Below the pieces are notes generated by a model. The model was not told the DNA's origin. It made no database searches and saw only the letters and a program-made list of their open reading frames with translations. The position numbers and the translations under genes were made by a program. Of a stretch of 64,000 nucleotides of DNA, positions 51,913 to 61,904 are shown piece after piece; position 1 is the first letter of the stretch, and the number at the start of each line of letters is the position of its first letter. Source of the DNA: Ignavibacteriota bacterium (GTDB lineage: Bacteria > Bacteroidota > Ignavibacteria > Ignavibacteriales > Melioribacteraceae); assembly GCA_002746605.1 (NCBI GenBank), contig PDPT01000038.1:24940-88939 (forward strand). The letters run 5' to 3'.

Positions 51913-54261
51913 TTATTTAAGTATCACCGTTGTTGCTCCGGCACCGCCAAATTCTATTTCGGCAAGAGAAAAAGTGTTTACAAATTCATGATTTTTTAAT
52001 ATTTGATGTACATTTTTTCTAAGCACTCCGGTTCCCTTTCCGTGAATAATTTCTATTTGTTTAACACCGCTCAAATGAGCATCATCAATAAATTTAACTA
52101 ATTCAAAATCTATCTCCTCTGGTTTTTTACCACGGATATCTAATCTTGTTGAGTCTAACGATACAAACGATGAATTATCTACAATTTGCTTTACGGTTTC
52201 TTTCTTGGATTTTGTATGCTCCAACGTTTTAATTTTTGCTTTAATTCTTAAACCTCCCGCATCGATAGTTACATTACCTTTTGCAGAATCAATCTCTTTA
52301 ATTTCTCCTGAAGTTAAGGAATCTTTGATTCTTACATAATCTCCTACATTAAATTTTTTAGATTTATAATCTTCGTTTGTAGTATTTGAATATTTTTCTG
52401 CTATTTTTATTTTAAGATTTGTTAACTTTTCTTTTTCTTCTTTTATGGTAGTTTTGTCTGCTTTAGATTCTTTTATTCTTTTTATAGTATTTTCAAATTT
52501 ACTATTTACATCTTTAAGAAAACTTTCGGCTTCCTTTTTTGTTTCACTTAAAATTTTGGATTTCTGCTCTTTAAGTTTTTGATTTTCTTTTTCGTATAAA
52601 TTGGAAAGTCCTTTTAATCTTGAATTTTCTATTTCAAGTTCGTTTAATTTTTTATTAAGCTCTAATGATTTGTTTTCCAAATCAATAATAAAATTTTCCA
52701 CTTTATTTTTATCGGAATCAAGATATTTCTTAGCTGAGTTTAACAAATTTTCATCGAGCCCGATTTTATGAGCAACTTCGAAAGCATAGCTAGAACCTGG
52801 AGTCCCCTGCCTAAATTTGTAAGTAGGTTCCAATTTTTTCAAGTCATATTCCATCGAAGCATTTTGGAAATTTTCTAATTCTGATGCAATTATTTTTAAA
52901 TTTCCGTGATGAGTTGTAGCAATTGTAACTGCTCCTTTATCCTTCAATTTTATTAAAAATGCAGCTGCTAATGCAGTCCCTTCACTAGGATCGGTTCCCG
53001 TACCGATTTCATCAATCAAAATTAAAGAAGAATTATCAGCTTCTTCTAAAATACTTTTGATATTAGATAAATGAGAACTAAAAGTTGAAAGATCGTCTTC
53101 AATTGATTGTTCATCACCGATATCTAACATAATTTTTTCAAAAAAATAAAAATCAGAGTCCGGAGCAACCGGAATGTGTATTCCCGATTGAACTAGTGCA
53201 GTTAATAAACCAATTGTTTTTAAGACAACAGTTTTCCCTCCGGCATTTGGTCCGGTAATTAAAGTTACATTATTATCTATGAAATTAAAATTAAGAGGAA
53301 TCGTTTTATCACGTTTAATTTTCTTTAATAAAATCGGGTGTCTTGCATCGATAATATTTATTTTTTTTGTTTTATTAAGCTTTGGAAATGAACCGATTAT
53401 TTCAATAGAATACTTAGCTTTTGCAAAAACGACATCCAAATAAGAAATAAGATCTAATGTTTTTTTTAAGAGAATAGCATTTTTACCAATAATTACAGTT
53501 AATTCTTTTAATATTCTCTCTATTTCTCTTTTTTCAGCAAAGTTTAATGAAAGTATTTCATTGTTCAATTCAAGTGTTGCTTCCGGTTCTATATAAACTG
53601 TTTGTCCTGTATTCGATTCGGAATGGATAAAGCCTTTTACATGTCTCTTATGCTCCGCTTTGATCGGGAGCACTAATCTTCCGTCTCGTTGTGTTACATA
53701 CTCATCTCTAACAAGATAAGAGTCCTTAAAACTCTTTAATATTCTATCAATTACAGTTTTAAGATTATTGGTTTTGAAAATAATTTCTTTTCTTATCTCT
53801 TTTAATTTTTTGCTGGCATTGTCACTAATTTCACCGGAAGGATTAAAAACATTAGAAATTAAATTTTCAAAATTTCTATCAATAAAAAAATTATCTTTAA
53901 TTGAATTGAAAAAATCAGTATCACTTCCATTTACCTTTAAATAAGTAAAAATCTTTCGGGAATTTTCAGCTAGTCCTAAAATATTTTTTATTGAACTTTG
54001 AGTTAAAATTGTTCCTGAAATTTGACTTAAAGCTAAATCTTCATTTAAATTTGGAATATAAGTGAAAGGAGGATAATCAGCGTTTATTAATATCTCTTTG
54101 GCTTCATATACAAACTGCCCTTCTTGTTCAGCTTCTTCAAGTTTGTTAAAAGGTTTAGCAGAAAGTATTTTTTCTTTACCGATTTCCGTGGATGTAAAGT
54201 TTGCAATAAAAGTTAATACTTTTGAGTATTCTAGTTTATCAAGTATTGGTTTAGTTATCAT
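51913..54261 (-). CDS. mutS2: MutS2 family endonuclease/ATPase with Smr domain
   Basis: TGPNAGGKTVVLKTIGLL, DEIGTGTDPSEGTALAAAFL, Smr LDIRGKKPEEI...IIHGKGTGVLR. Confidence 0.95.
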   Translation of the reverse strand: MITKPILDKLEYSKVLTFIANFTSTEIGKEKILSAKPFNKLEEAEQEGQFVYEAKEILINADYPPFTYIPNLNEDLALSQISGTILTQSSIKNILGLAENSRKIFTYLKVNGSDTDFFNSIKDNFFIDRNFENLISNVFNPSGEISDNASKKLKEIRKEIIFKTNNLKTVIDRILKSFKDSYLVRDEYVTQRDGRLVLPIKAEHKRHVKGFIHSESNTGQTVYIEPEATLELNNEILSLNFAEKREIERILKELTVIIGKNAILLKKTLDLISYLDVVFAKAKYSIEIIGSFPKLNKTKKINIIDARHPILLKKIKRDKTIPLNFNFIDNNVTLITGPNAGGKTVVLKTIGLLTALVQSGIHIPVAPDSDFYFFEKIMLDIGDEQSIEDDLSTFSSHLSNIKSILEEADNSSLILIDEIGTGTDPSEGTALAAAFLIKLKDKGAVTIATTHHGNLKIIASELENFQNASMEYDLKKLEPTYKFRQGTPGSSYAFEVAHKIGLDENLLNSAKKYLDSDKNKVENFIIDLENKSLELNKKLNELEIENSRLKGLSNLYEKENQKLKEQKSKILSETKKEAESFLKDVNSKFENTIKRIKESKADKTTIKEEKEKLTNLKIKIAEKYSNTTNEDYKSKKFNVGDYVRIKDSLTSGEIKEIDSAKGNVTIDAGGLRIKAKIKTLEHTKSKKETVKQIVDNSSFVSLDSTRLDIRGKKPEEIDFELVKFIDDAHLSGVKQIEIIHGKGTGVLRKNVHQILKNHEFVNTFSLAEIEFGGAGATTVILK

Positions 54262-54829
54262 TATTTAGTAATGTATCTAAATCTATAGGATTTGAAAATT
54301 CTTCAGGGAGTTCTTTATTATTTTTACTTTCTATGTAATCTTTAAGGAAACCTTCAGTTTTAAAATCTTTACCTACAATTAAATCAATAACTGTAGGCAT
54401 CAAACTATAAACAGGTTTATACAAAGTCGAATTTGTTTTATCTTCTTCTGAAGGGATGCTTATCAAATTGAGAAATAACAAAATCAGGCTAACCATAAAT
54501 AAAATCTGTATCGTTCCGGCAATTCCGCCCAAGATTTGATTTATAAAGTTTGTAACTTTATCCGAAGGATGTATGAGTCTTTTTAAGATTGCAAAAATGA
54601 AAATTGTAACAAAAAAAATAATCACGCCAGAAATAATTTTAGCGAGATATTCTTCATTGTTAAACATTGGTAATAAATATTTGCCCAATTTACTTGAATA
54701 AGTTACCGCTACAAAAATTGCAATAACTATACCAAATAAACCAATGATTTTACGTATTATACCATCTTTGTAACCAAGTATAAATCCAATAAAAATAATG
54801 AAAAATAAAATATAATCTAAATAATTCAT
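54251..54829 (-). CDS. CvpA family membrane protein
   Basis: Four TM helices, LDYILFFIIFIGFILGYKDGIIRKIIGLFGIV. Confidence 0.85.
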   Translation of the reverse strand: MNYLDYILFFIIFIGFILGYKDGIIRKIIGLFGIVIAIFVAVTYSSKLGKYLLPMFNNEEYLAKIISGVIIFFVTIFIFAILKRLIHPSDKVTNFINQILGGIAGTIQILFMVSLILLFLNLISIPSEEDKTNSTLYKPVYSLMPTVIDLIVGKDFKTEGFLKDYIESKNNKELPEEFSNPIDLDTLLNNDN

Positions 54830-54836
54830 TTGGGAA

Positions 54837-55289
54837 TTAGGATAATAAATTTTCTACAATTCTTCTTATTAAATTACCATCGGCTTTCCCTTTTAGCTTT
54901 TGCATTGAAGCACCCATAAGCTTACCAAAATCTTTTTTAGATTCAGCACCAATTTCACCGGCTAAACTTTTTATTTTCTGCATAACTTCTTCTTCAGAAA
55001 GCTGCTTAGGTAAGTAAGTTTCAATAATTTGTAATTCTTTCTTTTCATTTTCAGCTAATTCTAATCTATTAGCTTTTTCGTATTGTTCAGCTGCTTCTTT
55101 TCTCTTTTTAGCAGCACTACTTAACATTTTTATTTCATCATCTTCAGTTAACTCTCTTCCGGCACCACTTTTTTCAAACTCCAAAATTAAAGCTCTTATA
55201 GATCTGATTGTGTTTAATTTTATTTTATCTTTATTTTTCATTGCCTCTTTGAGGTCAGCATTTATTTTTTCTTTTAAGTTCATTAGCAA
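54837..55289 (-). CDS. GatB/YqeY domain protein
   Basis: MNLKEKINADLKEAMKNKDKIKLNTIRSIRALI, ETYLPKQLSEEE, GKADGNLIRRIVENLL. Confidence 0.92.
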   Translation of the reverse strand: MLMNLKEKINADLKEAMKNKDKIKLNTIRSIRALILEFEKSGAGRELTEDDEIKMLSSAAKKRKEAAEQYEKANRLELAENEKKELQIIETYLPKQLSEEEVMQKIKSLAGEIGAESKKDFGKLMGASMQKLKGKADGNLIRRIVENLLS

Positions 55290-55306
55290 CTCATTTTATT
55301 CGGTTT

Positions 55307-55337
55307 AAAAAAAAAGCAGGTTACAAAATAACCTGCT
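55307..55337 (-). terminator. Intrinsic terminator downstream of the exb genes
   Basis: Perfect 9-bp stem AGCAGGTTA-CAAAA-TAACCTGCT (55315-55323/55329-55337) followed on the minus strand by a T tract (A run 55307-55315 on the plus strand). Confidence 0.85.
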
Positions 55338-55363
55338 CAAAATTAAATAAAAAATACAAATAA

Positions 55364-55777
55364 TTATAGTCTAGCTCTTGCTGAATAGTTTATTCTACGA
55401 GCATCAGCTTTTCTTAAACTTTGTTGAATATCAGTTACCAATCCCATTCTGGAGTTTTTATCAACTCTCAAAGAAACAATAACACTTGGTAAAGTAACTC
55501 TTTTATCGTACATAATTTTTTGTACTTGTTCTAATTCAACAATATTATCATCAATTTGTATTCTTTCATTATCGCCGACCCAAATATAGGAAACAAGTCT
55601 TTTGTTTTCTATTTTTTGAACTGCTTTAGCTTCGGGCAATGTGAAATTAACAAAAATTTCCTGTTCCCTTAAAGTAGTTGCTACCATAAAGAAAAGTAAT
55701 AACATAAAAATTATATCAGGCATAGACGATGTTGGTATTTCTTGTTTAGTTTCTGAACGCTTCTTTTCAAACTTCAT
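55364..55777 (-). CDS. exbD: ExbD/TolR biopolymer transport protein
   Basis: IPTSSMPDIIFMLLLFFMVATTLRE; TM with Asp. Confidence 0.9.
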   Translation of the reverse strand: MKFEKKRSETKQEIPTSSMPDIIFMLLLFFMVATTLREQEIFVNFTLPEAKAVQKIENKRLVSYIWVGDNERIQIDDNIVELEQVQKIMYDKRVTLPSVIVSLRVDKNSRMGLVTDIQQSLRKADARRINYSARARL

Positions 55778-55798
55778 GATAAAATTATCCTTAATTTT

Positions 55799-56335
55799 CT
55801 ATTTAACAACTTCAGGTTCTGCAAAAGAAACAACTTTATAAACTTTCTCTTTTACATCATCTTTTTGATCATCATTTAAGTCCATAAACTTTTTACCGAA
55901 TTTACCCATTGAATATTCATCCCTTACTTCGTTGAATGATGTTTCAACTTGGTCTAATGTCTGCATAAAAAGGTTATAGTTTGTTTCTCTAGCTACTTTG
56001 ATGGAAACAATTAATTTTTTGTTTTTTGGAAGCTCTATTTTGCTTCTGATTTTTTCTTTAAGTACTTCTGAAATCTGTGGTATGGCGATAACTTCTTTAT
56101 TTAGAAGAACATCACCATTTTCGTTTACTAAAATTGTTACTAACCTTTCGGGGCTAATTTTAGTTTCCACTCTTTCATCCGGGGGTACATATTCCGGAAG
56201 TACTAAACCGATACCCGTATCCACATCAATGTTTGTAGTTACAAGAAAGAACAGAAGCAGTAAAAATGTTATATCAGCCATTGATCCTGCCGAAAATTCG
56301 CCACCCTCTCTTTTTCTTCTTTTTAGATTTACCAT
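55799..56335 (-). CDS. exbD: ExbD/TolR biopolymer transport protein (second copy)
   Basis: FSAGSMADITFLLLLFFLVTTNIDVDTGIGLVLPE. Confidence 0.9.
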   Translation of the reverse strand: MVNLKRRKREGGEFSAGSMADITFLLLLFFLVTTNIDVDTGIGLVLPEYVPPDERVETKISPERLVTILVNENGDVLLNKEVIAIPQISEVLKEKIRSKIELPKNKKLIVSIKVARETNYNLFMQTLDQVETSFNEVRDEYSMGKFGKKFMDLNDDQKDDVKEKVYKVVSFAEPEVVK

Positions 56336-56358
56336 TTTAATTCTTCTCTTCTATTTAA

Positions 56359-57042
56359 TTATTTTTTCATTTCATATAAAGTATCAATTAGTTCTATGGA
56401 ACTTTCTTCCATGTCACCAACAATTCTATCTACTTTAGAAACAAAATAATTGTAGAAAAACTGTAAAATAATAGCAACAATAAGACCGAATAATGTTGTT
56501 AACAATGCTTCAGAAATACCACTTGCAACAATCGATGGAGACATTTGGTTTGCAGCTGCAATATCATCAAATGCACCAATCATACCCATTACAGTTCCAG
56601 TAAAACCAAGCATAGGGGCAACACTAATAAATAATGAAATCCATATAAGACCTCTTTCCAAGAAGCTCATTTCAATTGCACCATAAGTCATAATAGCTTT
56701 TTCAGCGGCTTCTACACCTTCATCTGCTCTCAACAAGCCTGCATGAAATACAGATGCTATTGAACCTCTGGTGTTTTCACATAATTTCATAGCTTCACTA
56801 ACACCACCGTTAGAAAGTTTTTCTTTTACTTGAACAATGAATTTTTTTGTATTCATGGTTGAACGAGAAAGTGACCACAATTTAACAAATGAAAAAGCTA
56901 ACCCAACTACGAGTACTATTAAAATAGGCCACATAAAAAAGCCGCCTTGTACAAATTTTTCTTGTAGATATGATAAAGGGCTGCTTGATTCAGCCTGAGC
57001 TATAACATAAGAAAGTGATCCTAATATTTCTGTAATTTGCAT
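56359..57042 (-). CDS. exbB: MotA/TolQ/ExbB proton channel family protein
   Basis: ISVAPMLGFTGTVMGMIGAFDDIAA, SGISEALLTTLFGLIVAI. Confidence 0.93.
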   Translation of the reverse strand: MQITEILGSLSYVIAQAESSSPLSYLQEKFVQGGFFMWPILIVLVVGLAFSFVKLWSLSRSTMNTKKFIVQVKEKLSNGGVSEAMKLCENTRGSIASVFHAGLLRADEGVEAAEKAIMTYGAIEMSFLERGLIWISLFISVAPMLGFTGTVMGMIGAFDDIAAANQMSPSIVASGISEALLTTLFGLIVAIILQFFYNYFVSKVDRIVGDMEESSIELIDTLYEMKK

Positions 57043-57239
57043 GCGAAGGTTCCTCCAAAATTATTTTTTATTTGTTTGCTTAAATTAAAATCAAAATTAT
57101 ATTTATCAACATTAACTATTATCTAAAAAAAAGTCAATAAATAATTAAAAGAAAATTCTAAAACTTTAGTTTTATTCTAACCCATAAAGTTGTAATCTAT
57201 AGTACAAATTATAAAATTAAAGTTTATTCTAACAAATAT

Positions 57240-57410
57240 TCAACTTCCTTTTTCTGAATTCGTCTTTTTATTATATTCTAAATATTCTAGAACTGTTTCT
57301 TCCGTTATAGTAACATCTGCTCAATTATCAATAACTTATCGTTCCGAAGTTAGTTTTAATTTTTCAGAAGCTTCTTTCTTATTTATAATACTCAATTGTT
57401 TCAAATAACA
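57240..57410 (-). pseudogene. Degenerate coding-like remnant of unknown family
   Basis: The minus strand reads, in one frame with internal stops, EKLKLTSER*VIDN*ADVTITEETVLEYLEYNKKTNSEKGS*, with an adjacent frame giving MLFETIEYYK*. Confidence 0.3.
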
Positions 57411-57463
57411 TTTAGACAAAGTTACAAAATTTTTTGATAAATGTAATAAATAGTTTATCTAAT

Positions 57464-58486
57464 TTATTTGTAGATAAACTTTGCCCCAATAGGAAAATGG
57501 TCACTATATCCACCGAGGTATTTTTTCCCGCCGAATGTCGGTAAAGCCGTTCCTTTATATTTACCGTTTTTCTGTATAATAAATTTGGGTTTAATTATTT
57601 CAAAGGAATTACAATAATAATCCAAACCAATTTTATTTAATAACGAATTTGAAATAATCATTTGATCTAACATATTCCAATTATCTTTGTATTTATAAGT
57701 CCCTAAACCTTGTTTAAAACTCTTTAATGTTAAATTAAAAAGTTTGAAATCATTATAAATTGAATCACAATTAAAGTCTTTAGCTTTTAAGATTTTCTTG
57801 ATAGAAATATTTACAGGCAAATCATTAAAATCTCCAAGAATTACTATATTCTTCTTGCTTAGATTTTTAATTGAACTAATTTTTTTAAGCAGAGTTTTTG
57901 CAGCTGCTATTCTTTTCGGTTCGGTTTTCTTTAATCCTTCCCTTCTTGAGGACCAATGGTTTACAAAAATATGTATTCCCTCATTGCGATAAAGAAGTTC
58001 AACATAAAGAATATCACGTGTAGTTGTTCTTTTCAGATTAACTCTTATCGCTTCAGATAAATTTAAACTTAAAATATTTGAGTTGTAAATAATCGCATTA
58101 TCAATTCCTCTCTTATCAGGTGATTCGAAATGAACAATTTTATAATTTTTATCCGATTTAATTTCTCGGACTAATTTTTCAATAAGATGCTTGTGTTCCA
58201 CTTCTTGAAGTGCAAGTATATCAGGACCTTCACCGTCATTCATTAGAGAAATAACTTTTGCAAGATTCTTTAACTTTGTTGCAAGTTTTCTATCTGTCCA
58301 ATTAATTTTACTACTTGGTAAAAACCATTCGTCTATTTTATCTGCATCATCAATTGCATCAAATAGATTTTCTACATTCCACGATGCAATATATAAGCGG
58401 TCGGAGTTACCTTTATTATTATCATTATTTGAACTTGAACAATACGTTAAGGTAAGAAAAAAGAAGAAAAAACAAATATTTTTCAT
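57464..58486 (-). CDS. Endonuclease/exonuclease/phosphatase family lipoprotein
   Basis: LYIASWNVENLFD, ILALQEVEH, IVILGDFNDLP, GYSDHFPIGA. Confidence 0.9.
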   Translation of the reverse strand: MKNICFFFFFLTLTYCSSSNNDNNKGNSDRLYIASWNVENLFDAIDDADKIDEWFLPSSKINWTDRKLATKLKNLAKVISLMNDGEGPDILALQEVEHKHLIEKLVREIKSDKNYKIVHFESPDKRGIDNAIIYNSNILSLNLSEAIRVNLKRTTTRDILYVELLYRNEGIHIFVNHWSSRREGLKKTEPKRIAAAKTLLKKISSIKNLSKKNIVILGDFNDLPVNISIKKILKAKDFNCDSIYNDFKLFNLTLKSFKQGLGTYKYKDNWNMLDQMIISNSLLNKIGLDYYCNSFEIIKPKFIIQKNGKYKGTALPTFGGKKYLGGYSDHFPIGAKFIYK

Positions 58487-58575
58487 AATAATTATTCCAT
58501 AGTTATTCTGTTAAACAATTTATATCTTCAAACATTAAATTATGATAATATTAATTAAAATAATAGGCTTATTAG

Positions 58576-61344
58576 ATGAAGAAAAAAAAGTTTGTAATTA
58601 TTGATGCACTTGCAATAGCTTATAAAGCTTACTTTGCTTTTATAAACAGACCATTAAAAAATTCTAAAGGAGAATCAACCTCGGCTGTTTACGGGTTTAC
58701 AAATCAATTAATAAGACTAATTGAAAGTACAAAACCGGATATACTTGCAGTAGCTTTCGATTCTAAAGAAAAAACATTTAGACATGAAATTTACAAAGGA
58801 TATAAAGCATCTCGTGCAGAAATGCCTGACGATATGGTTCCGCAAATACAAAGAATTAAAGATGTTGTAGAAGCCTTCAATATTCCTCTTTACGTTAAGC
58901 CTACTTACGAAGCGGATGATATAATCGGGACAGCCGTAAAAATTGCCGAAGAGAAAAAATTAGAATCTTTTGCAGTAACTCCTGATAAAGATTATGTACA
59001 ACTTATCACCGAAAATGTTTCTCTAATTAAATCTGGAAAAGCTTCGGATGATTTAATTATTACAGATTTAGAGAAAGCAAAAGAAGACTATAAGTTTGAA
59101 CCAAAATTCATGGTCGATTATTTAGCATTGGTCGGTGACTCATCTGATGATATTCCAGGTGTTGCCGGAATTGGACCCAAAACTGCACAACCTTTAATTA
59201 CTGAGTTTGGCACTATCGAAAATATTTATAGCAATATTGATAAAATAGAAAAAAAAGGTGTTCGAAATAAATTAGAAGTAAATAAAGAAAATGCTTTTCT
59301 ATCTAAAAAATTAGCAAAGATTGTTACAGATATTGATATGGAGTTCAATTTCAACAATCAAATGGAACAACCTGATTTTGAAAAATTGGAAGAAATTTTT
59401 AATGAGCTTGAGTTTAAATCTTTCATCAACAAAATTAAAAAACTTTACAGCAATAACTCGAATGAAATTGATGAAACAGAATCCTTAACGGAAACAACAA
59501 CTGATAAGTTCGATAAAACAAAAGTTAAATATCACTTAATAAAAACTAATGAAGGGGCTAAAAATTTAGCTGAAGTTTTGGCAAAGAGTAATGAGTTCGT
59601 TTTTGATACGGAAACAGATTCGCTTAATGTTTTGGACTTAAATATTGCAGGAGCTTCTTTTTGCTTGAAAGAAAATGAAGCCCATTTTGTTCCGATAAAT
59701 CCGTTTGCAGAATCTGTTGATTTATTTTCAAAAGATTATCCTGATAGAATTAAGTTGAATGATTTTGTAAAAATATTCAAACCGATTTTTGAGAATAAAA
59801 ATATTAACAAAATATGTCAAAACGGTAAATATGATATCGCAGTTTTGAAAAGTTTGGGAATTAACTTAAAAGGTTTTCACTTCGATACACTGCTTGCAAG
59901 CTATATAATTGACCCCGATCAAAAACACGGCATGGATGCACTTTCCGAAAAGTATTTAAATTACAGCCCGATTGCTTTAACGGAATTATACGATGTTAAA
60001 AAAAATCCCGAACAAATATTTAATGTTGAAGTTGAGAAGCTTAATGAATATGCAAGTGAAGATGCAGATATAACATTTAAGCTATATAAAAAGTTAGCGA
60101 AAAAGTTATCTGAGAATGGTCTTGAAGATATGGCATTCCACATTGAATTTCCTCTTGTTCAAGTTTTGGAAACGATGGAAAGAAACGGAGTTAATCTTGA
60201 TATTAAAGGATTAAAAGATTTCAGTAAAAATCTTAAAATTAAAATAAATGAAATTTCAAGGAAAATATACGAGTATGCAGGTTATGAGTTTAACATAAAT
60301 TCCACAAAACAATTACAGGAAATTCTTTTTGAACAATTAAAACTTAAACCGACTAAAAAAACAAAAACCGGTTATTCAACTGATGCTAAATCATTAGAAA
60401 ATCTTAAAGGCGAACACGAGATAATAGTGCAGCTTTTAGACTACAGACAATTAACAAAATTGAAATCGACTTATGCCGATGCTCTTCCTAAATTGGTAAA
60501 TAAAAATACAGGAAAAGTTCATACAACTTATAACCAAACGGTTGCCTCAACAGGAAGACTTTCCAGCTTAAATCCTAATTTGCAAAATATTCCCATAAGA
60601 ACAGAAATGGGAAAAGAAATAAGAAAAGCATTTATCCCGACAAACGAAGAGTATAAAATTTTAAGTGCGGATTACAGTCAGATTGAATTAAGAATAATGG
60701 CTCATTTAAGCGGTGATGAAGCAATGCTTAAAGCCTTTAAGAATGGAGAAGATATACACAGGTCAACCGCAGCTTTAGTCTTTGGTGTTGAACCTAAGGA
60801 TGTAACTTCGGATATGAGAAGAAAGGCAAAAGAAGTTAATTTCGGGATACTTTACGGAATTGGTGCTTTTGGTCTTGCTTCTCGCTTGGGCATACCAAGA
60901 AGACACGCACAAGAAGTTATTGATACATATTTTAACACTTTCAAAAAAGTAAAAGGAATGATGGATAACTTTATTGAAATTGCAAAAGAGAAAGGTTATG
61001 CTGAAACTTTAAAAGGAAGAAGAAGGTACTTAAAAAATATAAACAGTAAAAACAGAGTTGTCAAAAAGTTTGAAGAAAGAGTTGCCATTAACATGCCTAT
61101 ACAAGGAACTGCGGCGGATATGATAAAAATTGCCATGATAAATATTCACAACGAGCTGGAAAAAAGAAAATGTAAAACAAAAATGATATTACAAGTACAC
61201 GATGAATTATTATTTGATTTACATAAAGATGAAAAAGAGCAATTGATTCCAATGATAAAAGAGAAAATGGAAAACGCAATAAAGTTAGATGTTCCTTTAT
61301 TAGTTGATGCAGGTATAGGTGAAAATTGGTTGGAAGCACATTAA
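58576..61344 (+). CDS. polA: DNA polymerase I
   Basis: 5' nuclease domain, 3'-5' exo motif FVFDTETDSLN, polymerase motifs SADYSQIELRIMAHLSGD, RRKAKEVNFGILYGIG, QVHDELLFD. Confidence 0.96.
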   Translation: MKKKKFVIIDALAIAYKAYFAFINRPLKNSKGESTSAVYGFTNQLIRLIESTKPDILAVAFDSKEKTFRHEIYKGYKASRAEMPDDMVPQIQRIKDVVEAFNIPLYVKPTYEADDIIGTAVKIAEEKKLESFAVTPDKDYVQLITENVSLIKSGKASDDLIITDLEKAKEDYKFEPKFMVDYLALVGDSSDDIPGVAGIGPKTAQPLITEFGTIENIYSNIDKIEKKGVRNKLEVNKENAFLSKKLAKIVTDIDMEFNFNNQMEQPDFEKLEEIFNELEFKSFINKIKKLYSNNSNEIDETESLTETTTDKFDKTKVKYHLIKTNEGAKNLAEVLAKSNEFVFDTETDSLNVLDLNIAGASFCLKENEAHFVPINPFAESVDLFSKDYPDRIKLNDFVKIFKPIFENKNINKICQNGKYDIAVLKSLGINLKGFHFDTLLASYIIDPDQKHGMDALSEKYLNYSPIALTELYDVKKNPEQIFNVEVEKLNEYASEDADITFKLYKKLAKKLSENGLEDMAFHIEFPLVQVLETMERNGVNLDIKGLKDFSKNLKIKINEISRKIYEYAGYEFNINSTKQLQEILFEQLKLKPTKKTKTGYSTDAKSLENLKGEHEIIVQLLDYRQLTKLKSTYADALPKLVNKNTGKVHTTYNQTVASTGRLSSLNPNLQNIPIRTEMGKEIRKAFIPTNEEYKILSADYSQIELRIMAHLSGDEAMLKAFKNGEDIHRSTAALVFGVEPKDVTSDMRRKAKEVNFGILYGIGAFGLASRLGIPRRHAQEVIDTYFNTFKKVKGMMDNFIEIAKEKGYAETLKGRRRYLKNINSKNRVVKKFEERVAINMPIQGTAADMIKIAMINIHNELEKRKCKTKMILQVHDELLFDLHKDEKEQLIPMIKEKMENAIKLDVPLLVDAGIGENWLEAH

Positions 61345-61355
61345 AATTTAAAGAA

Positions 61356-61862
61356 TTACTTTTGATATAAATATGTTTTCCAAGATTCATCAATTCTTGT
61401 TATAGAATTAATTATAAACATAATATAATTGGGCTTATGAGGTTTTACTCTTAATTTCATTTCGGCTTGTTCCGGGGTTCTATTTCCTTTTTTGTTATTG
61501 CAAGGAAGGCATGCGGTTACCAGATTTTCCCAAGTATCCTTTCCGCCTTTTGCTCTCGGAATTATGTGATCAATCGTAAATGGTAAATGTCCTCTTCCGC
61601 AGTATGCACATTTATGATTATCTCTTCTTAAAATATTTTTTCTAGTAAGATTTATATTATTAAAAGGAATATGGATATAAGTCTTTAGTCTGATTACACT
61701 GGGCCAAGGGAATTTCCTATTAACTGTTCTTATAGTTAATTTAGGATTTTCTTTTATGAGTTCTGCTTTTCTCAAATAAAGTAGAATTAAGGCTTTTTTG
61801 GTTGAACACAATGTTAAAGGTTCATAGCTTTGATTTAATAGCAAAACTCTGGCATTTAGCAC
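61356..61862 (-). CDS. HNH endonuclease
   Basis: CAYCGRGHLPFTIDHIIPRAKGGKDTWENLVTACLPCNNKKGNRTPEQA. Confidence 0.92.
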   Translation of the reverse strand: MLNARVLLLNQSYEPLTLCSTKKALILLYLRKAELIKENPKLTIRTVNRKFPWPSVIRLKTYIHIPFNNINLTRKNILRRDNHKCAYCGRGHLPFTIDHIIPRAKGGKDTWENLVTACLPCNNKKGNRTPEQAEMKLRVKPHKPNYIMFIINSITRIDESWKTYLYQK

Positions 61863-61904
61863 ACTTTTTTTTCTGTTTATAGTTTCGAAATTTCCTCCAA
61901 TAGC

